Positions 19,162 to 27,650 of a stretch of 64,000 nucleotides of DNA are shown in pieces; within the stretch, counting starts at the first letter, position 1; each line of letters starts with the position of its first letter. A program made the position numbers and the translations under genes. The stretch is taken from positions 1 to 64,000 of the forward strand of contig NZ_LAPZ01000009.1 in NCBI RefSeq assembly GCF_002120225.1. The letters run 5' to 3'. The notes under the pieces are model-generated. The model saw nothing but the letters and a program-made list of their open reading frames with translations, was not told where the DNA came from and did no database searches. The stretch is from Tenacibaculum holothuriorum. Lineage in GTDB: Bacteria > Bacteroidota > Bacteroidia > Flavobacteriales > Flavobacteriaceae.

Positions 19162-19728
19162 ATGATGAGAATCTTTGTCTTATTAGTGTTTTCGGTAGCT
19201 TTATCGGCTTTTTCACAGCAAAAATTCGAAAGAGAATATCGAATAAAAATTGAAGAAGTTCCCGCTGAAGCTAAGGCTTTTATAAATAAATGCAAATTTG
19301 ATAAGAAGGTAAAATGGTACGCAGAAGAAAGTCAAGATGGAAAAACAATCGAAGCAAAATCATGTAAAAACAAGTATAAATATAGTGTTGAATTTTCTTC
19401 TGACGGAAAAATTATTGATATTGAAAAAACAGTAAAGTGGAAAGAAATTCAAAAAGAAACTAAAAGAAATATTAAGCAAACATTATCTCAAAAATTTAAA
19501 AAATTCAAGATTAAGAAAGCTCAGATTCAATGGAAGACGGATGAAGATACTTATTTAAAATTGATGAATAGAGCCTCAAAAACTACGATAAAAGAGTTGT
19601 TCGAATTAATTGTGAAAGGTAAAAAAGAGAGTTCTTATAATTTGTACGAAATCTTATTCGATACGAAAGGAAACATTGTTAAAGAGTTGAAGTTTGCTCC
19701 TCAAAACACCGATAATTTAGAATTTTAA
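19162..19728 (+). CDS. Exported lysine-rich protein of unknown function
   Basis: This 188-aa protein has a signal peptide ('MMRIFVLLVFSVALSAFSQ', cleavage near residue 19). The mature part is rich in Lys and Glu, with two possible repeats around 'KWYAEESQDGKTIEAKSCKN' and 'QWKTDEDTYLKLMN'. I do not recognise a family. It is divergent from blaI across the BlaI-type operators and is followed after 1 bp by the DUF2490 gene. The two may form one unit responding to the BlaI/BlaR1-like system, which is inference. Confidence 0.6.
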   Translation: MMRIFVLLVFSVALSAFSQQKFEREYRIKIEEVPAEAKAFINKCKFDKKVKWYAEESQDGKTIEAKSCKNKYKYSVEFSSDGKIIDIEKTVKWKEIQKETKRNIKQTLSQKFKKFKIKKAQIQWKTDEDTYLKLMNRASKTTIKELFELIVKGKKESSYNLYEILFDTKGNIVKELKFAPQNTDNLEF

Positions 19729-19729
19729 T

Positions 19730-20383
19730 ATGAAACAAATTAGTATTCTTCTTTTGTTTGTTTCGCTGGTGTCTCACGCTCAATCTAATTTTACAGGAGG
19801 TTTTTTGCCGAAAATTAATCTTTCAACAAAGCTTTCTGCTAAAACAAAATGGGTAAATAGTATTGAAGCTCGAGAGGTTATTTATAAAGACAACTTTCAA
19901 TTCACTCATAATTTAGTAGATGTTTCTACGATTTTTTCTGTAAAAACCGATTTAAATCAATCTATTAATCTAGGTTATATAATTCGTTTTAAGGAAGGTG
20001 AAACAATTCATAGGTTTTTACAACATTTTAATGTAGTACAGCAGCTAAACGGAATAAAGTTAGCGCATCGATTAGGAATGGAACAGTTTTATCAATCTAA
20101 AGTTAGTCCGCAATACAGAACTCGTTATAGAGCTACTCTACAAAAGCCATTAAGCGGTGAAAAAGTAGATGATAACGAATGGTATTTTAAATTGTCTAAT
20201 GAATATTTATATCAGTTTAATCAAGAAGATTTTGAAGTAAGACTTTCTCCTTATTTAGGTTATCAATTGAGTAAAAAGGAAAAAGTAGAGCTTGGTTTAG
20301 ATTATCGTTTAGGAAAACTATTAGATACCCCAAAGAAAAACTCTCTATGGTTTCGTGCTACTTGGTATATTGTTATCGATTAA
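19730..20383 (+). CDS. DUF2490 outer-membrane protein
   Basis: This 217-aa protein has a signal peptide (residues 1-17, ending 'SHAQ'). The mature part alternates polar and aromatic residues as in a small beta-barrel, with 'AHRLGMEQFYQ', 'RTRYRATLQKPL' and 'LSPYLGYQL' matching the DUF2490 family. It directly follows the exported lysine-rich gene. Its 3' end overlaps the converging membrane-protein gene by 11 bp. Its function is unknown. Confidence 0.75.
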   Translation: MKQISILLLFVSLVSHAQSNFTGGFLPKINLSTKLSAKTKWVNSIEAREVIYKDNFQFTHNLVDVSTIFSVKTDLNQSINLGYIIRFKEGETIHRFLQHFNVVQQLNGIKLAHRLGMEQFYQSKVSPQYRTRYRATLQKPLSGEKVDDNEWYFKLSNEYLYQFNQEDFEVRLSPYLGYQLSKKEKVELGLDYRLGKLLDTPKKNSLWFRATWYIVID

Positions 20384-21611
20384 GCGGTCTTTCATTTATC
20401 CAATTAAAACCTCTAGATTTTAGTAAAAAATCATCAACATTTTTAGGCTTTAACTGAATTTTAATTGAATCTTTCTTTATAATTCCTGTAATGATAAGTT
20501 TATTGTTAACCTTTTTAAAGTTTAAAGTATCGGCAGTTTTCTCGTATCTTTTACTAAAGGCAATAACGTTTTTAAGAGTGTCTACTCTAAATTTATAAAA
20601 GTTTTGTTTGTCGTCCATTGTCTTTATACTAGCAACTCTTGGATGATCGATAGCAATGTAACGCCAACGTTTTTCCTCATTTAAGTTTGCAGGAACTTCA
20701 ACCGTGTTCTTCTCAAATTTTTCAACTTCCCAAATACCATATAATGGAGGTTTGGCATTCACATAAAACTTTTTATACCTAGGATAATTGGTGAAAACGA
20801 ACAATCCAGATATCAAGAGGAAGAGAACAACCTTTACGATTAAAATTATTTTACGATCACCTTTTTTTAATTGTGGATAAATGATGTATTCTCCAATATT
20901 ATTGTTTTGAACTAGTACTCCAAAAACACGTTTAAAATCTGCCATGAGTAATAGAACTCCCATAAGCATTAAATGAAACGAAAATATTTTTACAGGAATA
21001 TCGAAGCATAAGTTCATCATAAAAACATTAAGCATTACCACAATTACTGCTATTGCTCCTAAGGTTTGTGTTCTACGAGGGATTAATAATATACCAGCAA
21101 TAACTTCAGCTAAACCAGCAAAAATGCTGTAGGTTTTAGAAAAGCCCATAAAAGTCCATGCTAATCCCATTGGTGATTTTTCTCCGAGTGTTTTAATCAA
21201 ATTTGCGTTTGATAATTCTGGCATTTGTAAATGAAACACTTTTACAAATCCGTAGGTGAACATAAAAAAGATTAGGATAAAACGGACTCCAACTAAAAAG
21301 CCGTATTGTAGTTGATTGTATGACTTTCTTTTTCGATCTATTAAAGACCAAATAATTGCACCAATTATCGAAAGGAAGAAAAATAAAAAGAGTAGTAAAT
21401 AAGCATACGTGGTATCTCCGCTTCCTCTTCCGTTTGATGAAAATTCATAATTAATATCAAATATATAAGTTCCTAACCATTGAATAATTGGATTCCATAT
21501 ACTAGCAGTAAATAATGAAAGTATGTATAGCGTGAAGTATAAAAATAAAAATCTGAAACTCACTTTTTCAAATGAATTCCAGATTTCTTTTTTTTCTCTA
21601 GTTAAAATCAT
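20373..21611 (-). CDS. DoxX-like integral membrane protein
   Basis: This 412-aa inner-membrane protein has about eight transmembrane helices in its first 290 residues. The middle part ('GLAEVIAGILLIPRRTQTLG', 'VVMLNVFMMNLCFDIPVK') resembles DoxX/MauE-like proteins. A soluble tail of about 130 residues with a beta-rich look follows. No enzyme motif is visible. It lies 34 bp downstream of the M20 dipeptidase gene on the same strand and may be co-transcribed. Confidence 0.65.
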   Translation of the reverse strand: MILTREKKEIWNSFEKVSFRFLFLYFTLYILSLFTASIWNPIIQWLGTYIFDINYEFSSNGRGSGDTTYAYLLLFLFFFLSIIGAIIWSLIDRKRKSYNQLQYGFLVGVRFILIFFMFTYGFVKVFHLQMPELSNANLIKTLGEKSPMGLAWTFMGFSKTYSIFAGLAEVIAGILLIPRRTQTLGAIAVIVVMLNVFMMNLCFDIPVKIFSFHLMLMGVLLLMADFKRVFGVLVQNNNIGEYIIYPQLKKGDRKIILIVKVVLFLLISGLFVFTNYPRYKKFYVNAKPPLYGIWEVEKFEKNTVEVPANLNEEKRWRYIAIDHPRVASIKTMDDKQNFYKFRVDTLKNVIAFSKRYEKTADTLNFKKVNNKLIITGIIKKDSIKIQLKPKNVDDFLLKSRGFNWINERPLNR

Positions 21612-21645
21612 AGTCGGTTAGTTTTTGCTAACAAACTACGAAAAA

Positions 21646-23034
21646 TTATTTACTCAATTCAGTAAAGTATTGATAGAAATACGGAATGGTTTCAATTCCT
21701 TTTAAGTAATTCCACACTCCAAAATGTTCGTTTGGAGAGTGAATTGCATCAGAATTTAATCCGAATCCCATTAAAATAGTTTTACTCTTTAATTCTTGTT
21801 CGAATAAAGCAACGATAGGAATACTTCCTCCGCTACGTTGTGGAATTGGCGTTACGCCAAAGGTTTCCTGATAGGCTTTACTTGCTGCTTGATATCCAAT
21901 GCTGTCAATTGGAGTTACATAGCCTTGACCTCCATGATGAGGTGTAACTTTTACTTTTACTGATTTTGGAGCGATGCTTTCAAAATGTTTTTTAAACAAT
22001 TCAGTAACTTCTTCCCACTCTTGTCCAGGAACCAAACGCATAGAAATTTTAGCATATGCTTTTGATGCAATTACAGTTTTAGCACCTTCACCAATATAAC
22101 CTCCCCAAATTCCGTTTACATCTAAAGTAGGACGAATAGAATTACGTTCGTTCGTTGTGTATCCTGCTTCACCATGAACATCATCAATATCTAAAGCGTT
22201 TTTATATTCTTCTAAAGAAAATGGCGCTTTCGCCATTTCATCACGTTCTTCACGAGATAACTCTTCTACTTTATCGTAAAATCCAGGAATGGTAATGTGA
22301 TTGTTCTCGTCGTGTAAAGAAGCAATCATTTGTGTTAGAGTATTAATAGGATTTGCTACTGCACCACCATATAGCCCTGAATGTAAATCTCTATTTGGTC
22401 CAGTTACTTCAACTTCAACATAACTTAATCCGCGTAAACCTGTAGTAATTGATGGAATGTCGTTAGCGATCATTCCAGTATCAGAAATTAAGATGACGTC
22501 ATTTGCTAACTTTTCTTTGTTTCTAGGAACAAACCACGCTAAACTTTCTGAGCCTACTTCTTCTTCACCTTCAATCATAAACTTAACGTTACATGGTAAG
22601 TTACCTGTGTTGGTCATGTACTCTAAAGCTTTTACATGCATGTACATTTGCCCTTTATCGTCACAAGCTCCGCGTGCAAAAATTGCGCCTTCTGGGTGAA
22701 TATCTGTTTTTTTAATTACAGGTTCAAAAGGAGGTGAAGTCCATAATTCGATAGGGTCAGCGGGTTGCACATCGTAATGTCCGTACACTAAAACAGTTGG
22801 TAAATTAGGATCGATTATTTTTTCTCCATAAACAATTGGATATCCAGGAGTTTCGCAAATTTCTACGTTGTCACATCCAGCTTTTTCTAAACTTTCTTTG
22901 ATAGCATCGGCAGTGTTTAATACATCTTGATTGTAAGCAGGATCTGCACTAATTGATGGAATTTTTAATAAATCGACTAACTCGTTAATGAATCGATCTT
23001 TGTTTTTTTCTATATATGATTGAACGGTTTCCAT
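21646..23034 (-). CDS. M20-family dipeptidase
   Basis: This 462-aa zinc peptidase matches M20 dipeptidases of the carnosinase/PepV-like type. The metal-binding motifs are visible in order: 'VYGHYDVQPAD' (His, Asp), 'GACDDKGQ' (bridging Asp), 'EGEEEVGSESL' (catalytic Glu and metal Glu), 'SDTGM' and the C-terminal 'IHSPNEHFG'. The dimerization/lid domain is in the middle. Enzymes of this type hydrolyse dipeptides in the cytoplasm. Length and motifs are complete. Confidence 0.92.
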   Translation of the reverse strand: METVQSYIEKNKDRFINELVDLLKIPSISADPAYNQDVLNTADAIKESLEKAGCDNVEICETPGYPIVYGEKIIDPNLPTVLVYGHYDVQPADPIELWTSPPFEPVIKKTDIHPEGAIFARGACDDKGQMYMHVKALEYMTNTGNLPCNVKFMIEGEEEVGSESLAWFVPRNKEKLANDVILISDTGMIANDIPSITTGLRGLSYVEVEVTGPNRDLHSGLYGGAVANPINTLTQMIASLHDENNHITIPGFYDKVEELSREERDEMAKAPFSLEEYKNALDIDDVHGEAGYTTNERNSIRPTLDVNGIWGGYIGEGAKTVIASKAYAKISMRLVPGQEWEEVTELFKKHFESIAPKSVKVKVTPHHGGQGYVTPIDSIGYQAASKAYQETFGVTPIPQRSGGSIPIVALFEQELKSKTILMGFGLNSDAIHSPNEHFGVWNYLKGIETIPYFYQYFTELSK

Positions 23035-23082
23035 TGAATAAAATTAAATGTATTCAAAAATAGAAAAATAATATAGAACTTC

Positions 23083-23112
23083 TTTGCAGTTTGTGTTTAT
23101 TGTGTATATTTG
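23083..23112 (+). promoter_or_regulatory. Promoter of the tRNA-Leu locus
   Basis: TTTG at 23083-23086 and TATATTTG at 23105-23112, with an 18-bp spacer, match the Bacteroidetes sigma-A consensus TTTG/TAnnTTTG. Transcription would start about 7 bp later, 15 bp ahead of the first tRNA-half copy. Confidence 0.8.
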
Positions 23113-23133
23113 CAGGCACAATTCAAGAAACAC

Positions 23134-23725
23134 GCGGGTGTGGTGGAATTGGTAGACACGCTAGACTTAGGATTTAACCTAATAAAAGTTCTTAAAATAT
23201 TGAAAAAGCGGGCGTGGTGGAATTGGTAGACACGCCAGACTTAGGATTTAACCTAATAAAAGTTCTTAAAATATTGAAAAAGCGGGCGTGGTGGAATTGG
23301 TAGACACGCCAGACTTAGGATCTAACCTAATAAAAGTTCTTAAAATATTGAAAAAGCGGGCGTGGTGGAATTGGTAGACACGCCAGACTTAGGATTTAAC
23401 CTAATAAAAGTTCTTAAAATATTGAAAAAGCGGGCGTGGTGGAATTGGTAGACACGCCAGACTTAGGATCTAACCTAATAAAAGTTCTTAAAATATTGAA
23501 AAAGCGGGCGTGGTGGAATTGGTAGACACGCCAGACTTAGGATTTAACCTAATAAAAGTTCTTAAAATATTGAAAAAGCGGGCGTGGTGGAATTGGTAGA
23601 CACGCCAGACTTAGGATCTAACCTAATAAAAGTTCTTAAAATATTGAAAAAGCGGGCGTGGTGGAATTGGTAGACACGCCAGACTTAGGATTTAACCTAA
23701 TAAAAGTTCTTAAAATATTGAAAAA
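23134..23725 (+). repeat. Eight tandem 74-bp copies of a tRNA-Leu 5' half
   Basis: Copies start at 23134, 23208, 23282, 23356, 23430, 23504, 23578 and 23652, an exact 74-bp period. Each holds about 40 bp of tRNA-Leu (acceptor 5' strand, D-arm, anticodon loop) then a 34-bp AT-rich linker ending AAAAA in place of the 3' half. Copy 1 differs at two sites from the others (GCGGGTG and ACGCTAG). Copies 2-8 differ at one T/C position that alternates. These are not functional tRNAs. The complete gene follows. Confidence 0.95.
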
Positions 23726-23807
23726 GCGGGCGTGGTGGAATTGGTAGACACGCCAGACTTAGGATCTGGTGCCGCGAGGTGTGGGAGTTCGAGTCTCCCC
23801 GCCCGCA
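23726..23807 (+). tRNA. tRNA-Leu (anticodon UAG)
   Basis: This is a complete class II tRNA. Acceptor GCGGGCG pairs with CGCCCGC at 23800-23806 and the discriminator is A23807. The anticodon arm is CCAGA-CTTAGGA-TCTGG, giving anticodon TAG. A variable arm (GTGCCGCGAGGTGT region) and T-loop (GTTCGAGTC) follow. No CCA is encoded. It is the ninth unit of the array and the only one with a 3' half. Confidence 0.95.
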
Positions 23808-23834
23808 CTTTTTCAACTGCTAAATTGCAGTCAT

Positions 23835-23863
23835 AAAACCTCTCAGAAATGAGAGGTTTTTTT
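23835..23863 (+). terminator. Terminator after tRNA-Leu
   Basis: A 10-bp stem (AAAACCTCTC at 23835-23844, GAGAGGTTTT at 23851-23860) with a 6-nt loop is followed by a T-run. It ends the tRNA-Leu transcript. It is followed by a short tandem repeat, GGTACAACAT at 23869-23878 and 23880-23889, which could be a recombinase arm site or a relic. The remaining 300 bp to parB is the leader repeat. Confidence 0.85.
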
Positions 23864-24042
23864 GTTTGGGTACAACATAGGTACAACATTTCCACTTTTT
23901 TGAAGAAGAATTATAGAATGATGCTATATGCTTTCATTTGAATTCAAACTCTATTTCTTCTATCAAGGATTAATAAATTTTGAGTTTTCTCAACTTTTCT
24001 TCTTCGTTTGAGAGTTTATTATCATACAATATACCCGCAATA

Positions 24043-24174
24043 TAAACTCGTAAAATACTTCCATCAAAAGACTACGGCATAAAGCCAGCACTTCTTCCCT
24101 CGCTTATTTATTCCGTTTCCTTTTGAGCTAAGATTTTATCTTCCGTTTGGTTTCTGCTCAAATATTGTTTAATC
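24043..24174 (+). repeat. Leader direct repeat, copy A (upstream of parB)
   Basis: This roughly 132-bp block runs from ATAAACTCGTAAAATAC to AATATTGTTTAATC, directly ahead of the parB start. It matches 36745-36878 over its whole length with scattered substitutions, e.g. shared CATCAAAAGACTACGGCATA and TTATTTATTCCGTTTCCTTT. It contains no ORF. It is likely a shared 5' regulatory leader, and it could also serve as a recombination site. Confidence 0.85.
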
Positions 24175-24189
24175 AAAAATTTGAGTATT

Positions 24190-25974
24190 ATGACAACAAA
24201 AGCAAGTACCAAGAAGAGAAGAAGTAGAGCGAAGATTACTGCAACTTCTGAACTAAACGGAAATTCAGCAAAGCTGGAAATTCAGAACCTGCCCATCGGA
24301 AAAATTAAGGCTGACCCAGAACAGCCCCGAAAAACCTTTGACGAAAAACATTTGGAACAACTTTCCGAAAGTATCAAACAACACGGTGTACTACAACCGA
24401 TAACAGTACGGAAATCTGGAAAGGATTTTATCATCGTTATGGGCGAAAGAAGATTTCGTGCAAGCAAAATGGCTAATAAAGCAACTATTCCCTGCATTGT
24501 TAGAGATTATAAAAACAATGATGTTCTGGAAGTTCAAATCATTGAAAATCTGCAAAGACAAGATGTTGAACCTACCGAGGAAGCTGAATCAATAGCCTAC
24601 CTAAGCGAGAAATATTCACCGTCCGAAATTGCAAAGCGACTGGGTAGAACGGATAACTTTATCAGACAGCGCCTAAAATTAGCAGGTCTAATAGATGGCT
24701 TTAAACACTTTGTTCGCAAAGGTGAAATGACGATTTCGCTGGGTGTTGCTGTTGCACTCTTTGCACCAGAGGAACAACAGATGATGTTGGAAACGATGGG
24801 TGAAGATTTCAATGCCCATCAAATCAACAAGATGATTAAAGACCAGACCTACGACTTAGAAAAGGCATCTTTCGATGTAAGTGACAAGAAATTGGTGCCG
24901 AAAGCTGGGTCTTGTGTGGAATGTCCGTTCAATGCGGCCAATCAAGGCAACCTGTTCGGTGAGGGTAAAATGGTCTGCACAAAATCAGCTTGTTTCGAGA
25001 CAAAGAAATGCAAGTCGTTCTTTAACCTGATTGAAAAATCCAAGAAAGAAAATGTACTACTGATTCCTGAAATACGACAGTATTGGGCGGATGACGAAAG
25101 CAATCAGCTCATTATTTCACAGTTGGAAAATAATGGCTTAATGGTCTATCTGCTTGATGATGTCGAAATCATTGAAAATCCAGTTAAGCCAACAATCGAG
25201 GCTATCAAGAAAGAGTGTCAACATTATGATTATTCTGAGGATGAACTGAATGCCGAACTTAAGGAAGCGATAGAGCGTTATAATGAAAAATTGGGAGAAT
25301 ATAATTTAGCTGAAGAAAAAGGATTTGTGAATGGTATTGTGTTCCACCCTGAGACTTACCAAAACAAGGAAGTGTTTGTCAAGGTGATTGAAAAATCAAA
25401 AGATGAAGCAACTGAATATTCAGCACCATTGGCCAATAGGAAAATGGCGGATTGTACGCCCGAAGAACAAATCGTGAAAATCAACGAAAGGGAAATCCGT
25501 AAGAAGCACATCGAGAATAACAAACAGTTTGAAGAAGTTGTGCAAATGATTAGAGAGACTAAATATGTTGAGACGAAGAGGACACTTTCCACAGATGAAA
25601 TGGTGGTATTTTCGATATCACTTTTTGAGAACAATGTGGATTATATGAGCCAACAGAAATACTTTTCAAAATTGTTAGGCAATACTTCGAAGATGACCAG
25701 AGTTGAAATTGTAGAGAATTTTAAGAAGAATTTCAAAAAGGAAATCTTTCATAAGTTGATACGCTATATGCTTACCAAGCAAGTGCATTTTGGCGAGAGC
25801 AATCAAGTGAATAACCTGACCAACATTTCATTCTATAATGCAATGCGAGGCTACTACAAATCCAAGATTTCAGACATTGAAAAAGCATATACTGAAAAAC
25901 GAGACAAGCGCGAAAAGCGATTGAAAGAGCGAATAGCAGTTCTTGAAAAGAAAATTCAGGAACTAAACGATTAG
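24190..25974 (+). CDS. ParB/RepB/Spo0J-like protein of the ICE
   Basis: This protein of about 594 aa starts with a basic segment, then a ParB N-terminal domain: 'IKADPEQPRKTFDEKHLEQL' and the CTP-binding motif GERRFRA. A helix-turn-helix region follows ('YSPSEIAKRLGRTDNFIRQR'). A Cys cluster (CVECPFN...CTKSACFETKKC) at about residues 235-275 looks like a zinc-binding site. The rest is charged and helical. The ATG at 24190 is preferred over an in-frame TTG at 24181. Such ParB-like proteins are standard in Bacteroidetes ICEs, where they may act in maintenance or regulation. No ParA is in view. Confidence 0.88.
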   Translation: MTTKASTKKRRSRAKITATSELNGNSAKLEIQNLPIGKIKADPEQPRKTFDEKHLEQLSESIKQHGVLQPITVRKSGKDFIIVMGERRFRASKMANKATIPCIVRDYKNNDVLEVQIIENLQRQDVEPTEEAESIAYLSEKYSPSEIAKRLGRTDNFIRQRLKLAGLIDGFKHFVRKGEMTISLGVAVALFAPEEQQMMLETMGEDFNAHQINKMIKDQTYDLEKASFDVSDKKLVPKAGSCVECPFNAANQGNLFGEGKMVCTKSACFETKKCKSFFNLIEKSKKENVLLIPEIRQYWADDESNQLIISQLENNGLMVYLLDDVEIIENPVKPTIEAIKKECQHYDYSEDELNAELKEAIERYNEKLGEYNLAEEKGFVNGIVFHPETYQNKEVFVKVIEKSKDEATEYSAPLANRKMADCTPEEQIVKINEREIRKKHIENNKQFEEVVQMIRETKYVETKRTLSTDEMVVFSISLFENNVDYMSQQKYFSKLLGNTSKMTRVEIVENFKKNFKKEIFHKLIRYMLTKQVHFGESNQVNNLTNISFYNAMRGYYKSKISDIEKAYTEKRDKREKRLKERIAVLEKKIQELND

Positions 25975-25986
25975 CTTTTGTTGTTT

Positions 25987-26026
25987 GAAGAGGAGTTGGC
26001 GCTCTTGCGCGCTCTTCTTCTTTTTT
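25987..26026 (+). terminator. Terminator after parB
   Basis: An outer stem GAAGAG/CTCTTC (25987-25992 with 26012-26017) encloses an inner stem GCGC/GCGC with a TCTT loop. A T-run at 26021-26026 follows. It separates parB from the Wadjet operon, suggesting the latter has its own promoter in the 26030-26180 AT-rich stretch. Confidence 0.75.
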
Positions 26027-26183
26027 ATTCTAACGAACTGATATATTTTGAAGTGACAGGAAATATTCTATCTATTCAAACATTTCTTTCGGTAAATTTC
26101 AACTATATTTAAAGTCAATTTTAACTAAAAACTATTCGGCACAATTAATTTCATTCTGATAATTTGAAAGTGCTTACTATAAT

Positions 26184-27650
26184 TTGAGAACTTTTGAACT
26201 AGAAGAAATAAAATTAATCCTTGAACACGCACCAAGTGTCAAGATTTTGAAATCCCGTAACCGGGAACTCATATTACTTTTTCTTATATCCACTTTTCCC
26301 GATACAAGCAAAAGCCATCCCTACGATTTTCTACATTCTAAACTTACAGACCACCTAGAAAGCATTCAGCTAGAGGAAGATGACGAAAGTGATTTACAAT
26401 TTGCTGATAGCTATGAAATGAAGGCAAATAAGCTACTGAAAAGGTGGACTCGAATGGGTTTTCTAACAAGTTTTAGAAATGAAAACGGGTCAGATTACTA
26501 CCAACTTACCAGCCATACTACCAAAACCCTTATATGGTTAGAGAGTCTAAAGAAAAAAGAATTTGTTGGCACCGAATCCAAATTCAAAGAAGTATTCAAT
26601 CAATTAAAAGAACTTGTAGAATGGACTAACGATGATGTTGAAAAACGTATTGAAATCCTAGAGGATAGAAAGCGTGAGATTGAAAAAGAGATTGATGATT
26701 TAAAGATACGTGGCACGGTAGATACGTACCAAGAATATGAAATAATACCAAGATTTCAAAACATCAACGATACAGCGAAAGAACTTCTATCTGACTTTAA
26801 AGAGGTAGAGCTGAATTTCAAGGAAATTTCAAAAGAGATTTATTTAAAACATACTAATACCGAACTATCAAAAAAGGATGTACTCTCGTTCACTTTTGAT
26901 GCTATTGATAAGTTGAAGAAAAGTCATCAAGGAAAAAGTTTTTATGCGTTTTGGCAATTTCTTATTGATAGAGGTTTGAAGACGGAATGGAATAAACTTA
27001 TAGAAGAACTATTAGTCAATTTACAAGAAAAGGGTATTGAGATAGATGACGATTTTCTACTTGGCATAAAAAACAATCTTTTTGAAACTGGTCTACAAGT
27101 ATACAGGTCTAATGATAAGATGGCCGAAAAAGTGAGTAATATTATTCGGGAAAGTGATTCTATAAACAAAGAAAGTTTGAAGAAACTACTTGCAGAAATA
27201 AAAAACCTTTTAATCCAGTCAAGTAAATTACCTAAGGTTCCGGATATATCAATTTTATTGGAAGGAGAACCTGAAATAGAACTAAATTTTGATAAACGGT
27301 TGACGCTTGAAAAGAAAAAGAGCAGAAACTATGACCAGCGCCCTAAAATTAATACCAAGAACATAGAACAATCGAATCAGTTTAAAAAAATAGCTAGTAA
27401 ACGCCCAGTCAATAAAAAAATACTGAACGATAATATTGTTCGTGTTATTAAAGAAAAAGGTCAAGCATCCTTAGCTGAAATTATACAGGAACAAGGTGGA
27501 ATAAATCAAGGTCTTCCAGAAGTCTTCGGGTATTTTAGTGTGCTGAAGAATTTTAAACATACGTTTAATGACAAGAAAGAGACTCAAATCATATTTGATG
27601 AAGCTGAAAATAAAACTATAAAAATCCCGGAAATAATAATTACAAAATGA
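26184..27650 (+). CDS. jetA: Wadjet type I component JetA (DUF3375)
   Basis: JetA is the kleisin-like subunit of the Wadjet SMC complex, which recognises and cleaves circular plasmid DNA. This 488-aa protein has the DUF3375 layout: an N-terminal winged-helix region ('LILEHAPSVKILKSRNRELI'), a central coiled coil (about 155-215, rich in Glu/Lys) and a C-terminal winged-helix domain. The start is a TTG at 26184 because no in-frame ATG lies nearby with the family N-terminus. Its end overlaps jetB by 4 bp. Identification is strongly backed by the jetB, jetC and jetD neighbours. Confidence 0.88.
   Translation: MRTFELEEIKLILEHAPSVKILKSRNRELILLFLISTFPDTSKSHPYDFLHSKLTDHLESIQLEEDDESDLQFADSYEMKANKLLKRWTRMGFLTSFRNENGSDYYQLTSHTTKTLIWLESLKKKEFVGTESKFKEVFNQLKELVEWTNDDVEKRIEILEDRKREIEKEIDDLKIRGTVDTYQEYEIIPRFQNINDTAKELLSDFKEVELNFKEISKEIYLKHTNTELSKKDVLSFTFDAIDKLKKSHQGKSFYAFWQFLIDRGLKTEWNKLIEELLVNLQEKGIEIDDDFLLGIKNNLFETGLQVYRSNDKMAEKVSNIIRESDSINKESLKKLLAEIKNLLIQSSKLPKVPDISILLEGEPEIELNFDKRLTLEKKKSRNYDQRPKINTKNIEQSNQFKKIASKRPVNKKILNDNIVRVIKEKGQASLAEIIQEQGGINQGLPEVFGYFSVLKNFKHTFNDKKETQIIFDEAENKTIKIPEIIITK

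Noticed and set aside
23134..23807. CRISPR array (regular 74-bp period)
   Set aside because: The repeated unit is identical throughout, with no variable spacers, and it is clearly a tRNA-Leu half plus linker. No cas genes are nearby.
23869..23889. GGTACAACAT tandem repeat as a functional att core
   Set aside because: Only two short copies are present and the evidence for the crossover points to the anticodon loop. It may be a recombinase arm site, but nothing more can be supported.
23710..23895. Minus-strand ORF of 61 codons over the tRNA
   Set aside because: It is an antisense reading of the tRNA-Leu gene and terminator, with no coding character.
24190..25974. Plasmid origin with ParAB partition system
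   Set aside because: There is no ParA, no replication initiator and no iteron set nearby. ParB-like proteins of this kind are common on ICEs.
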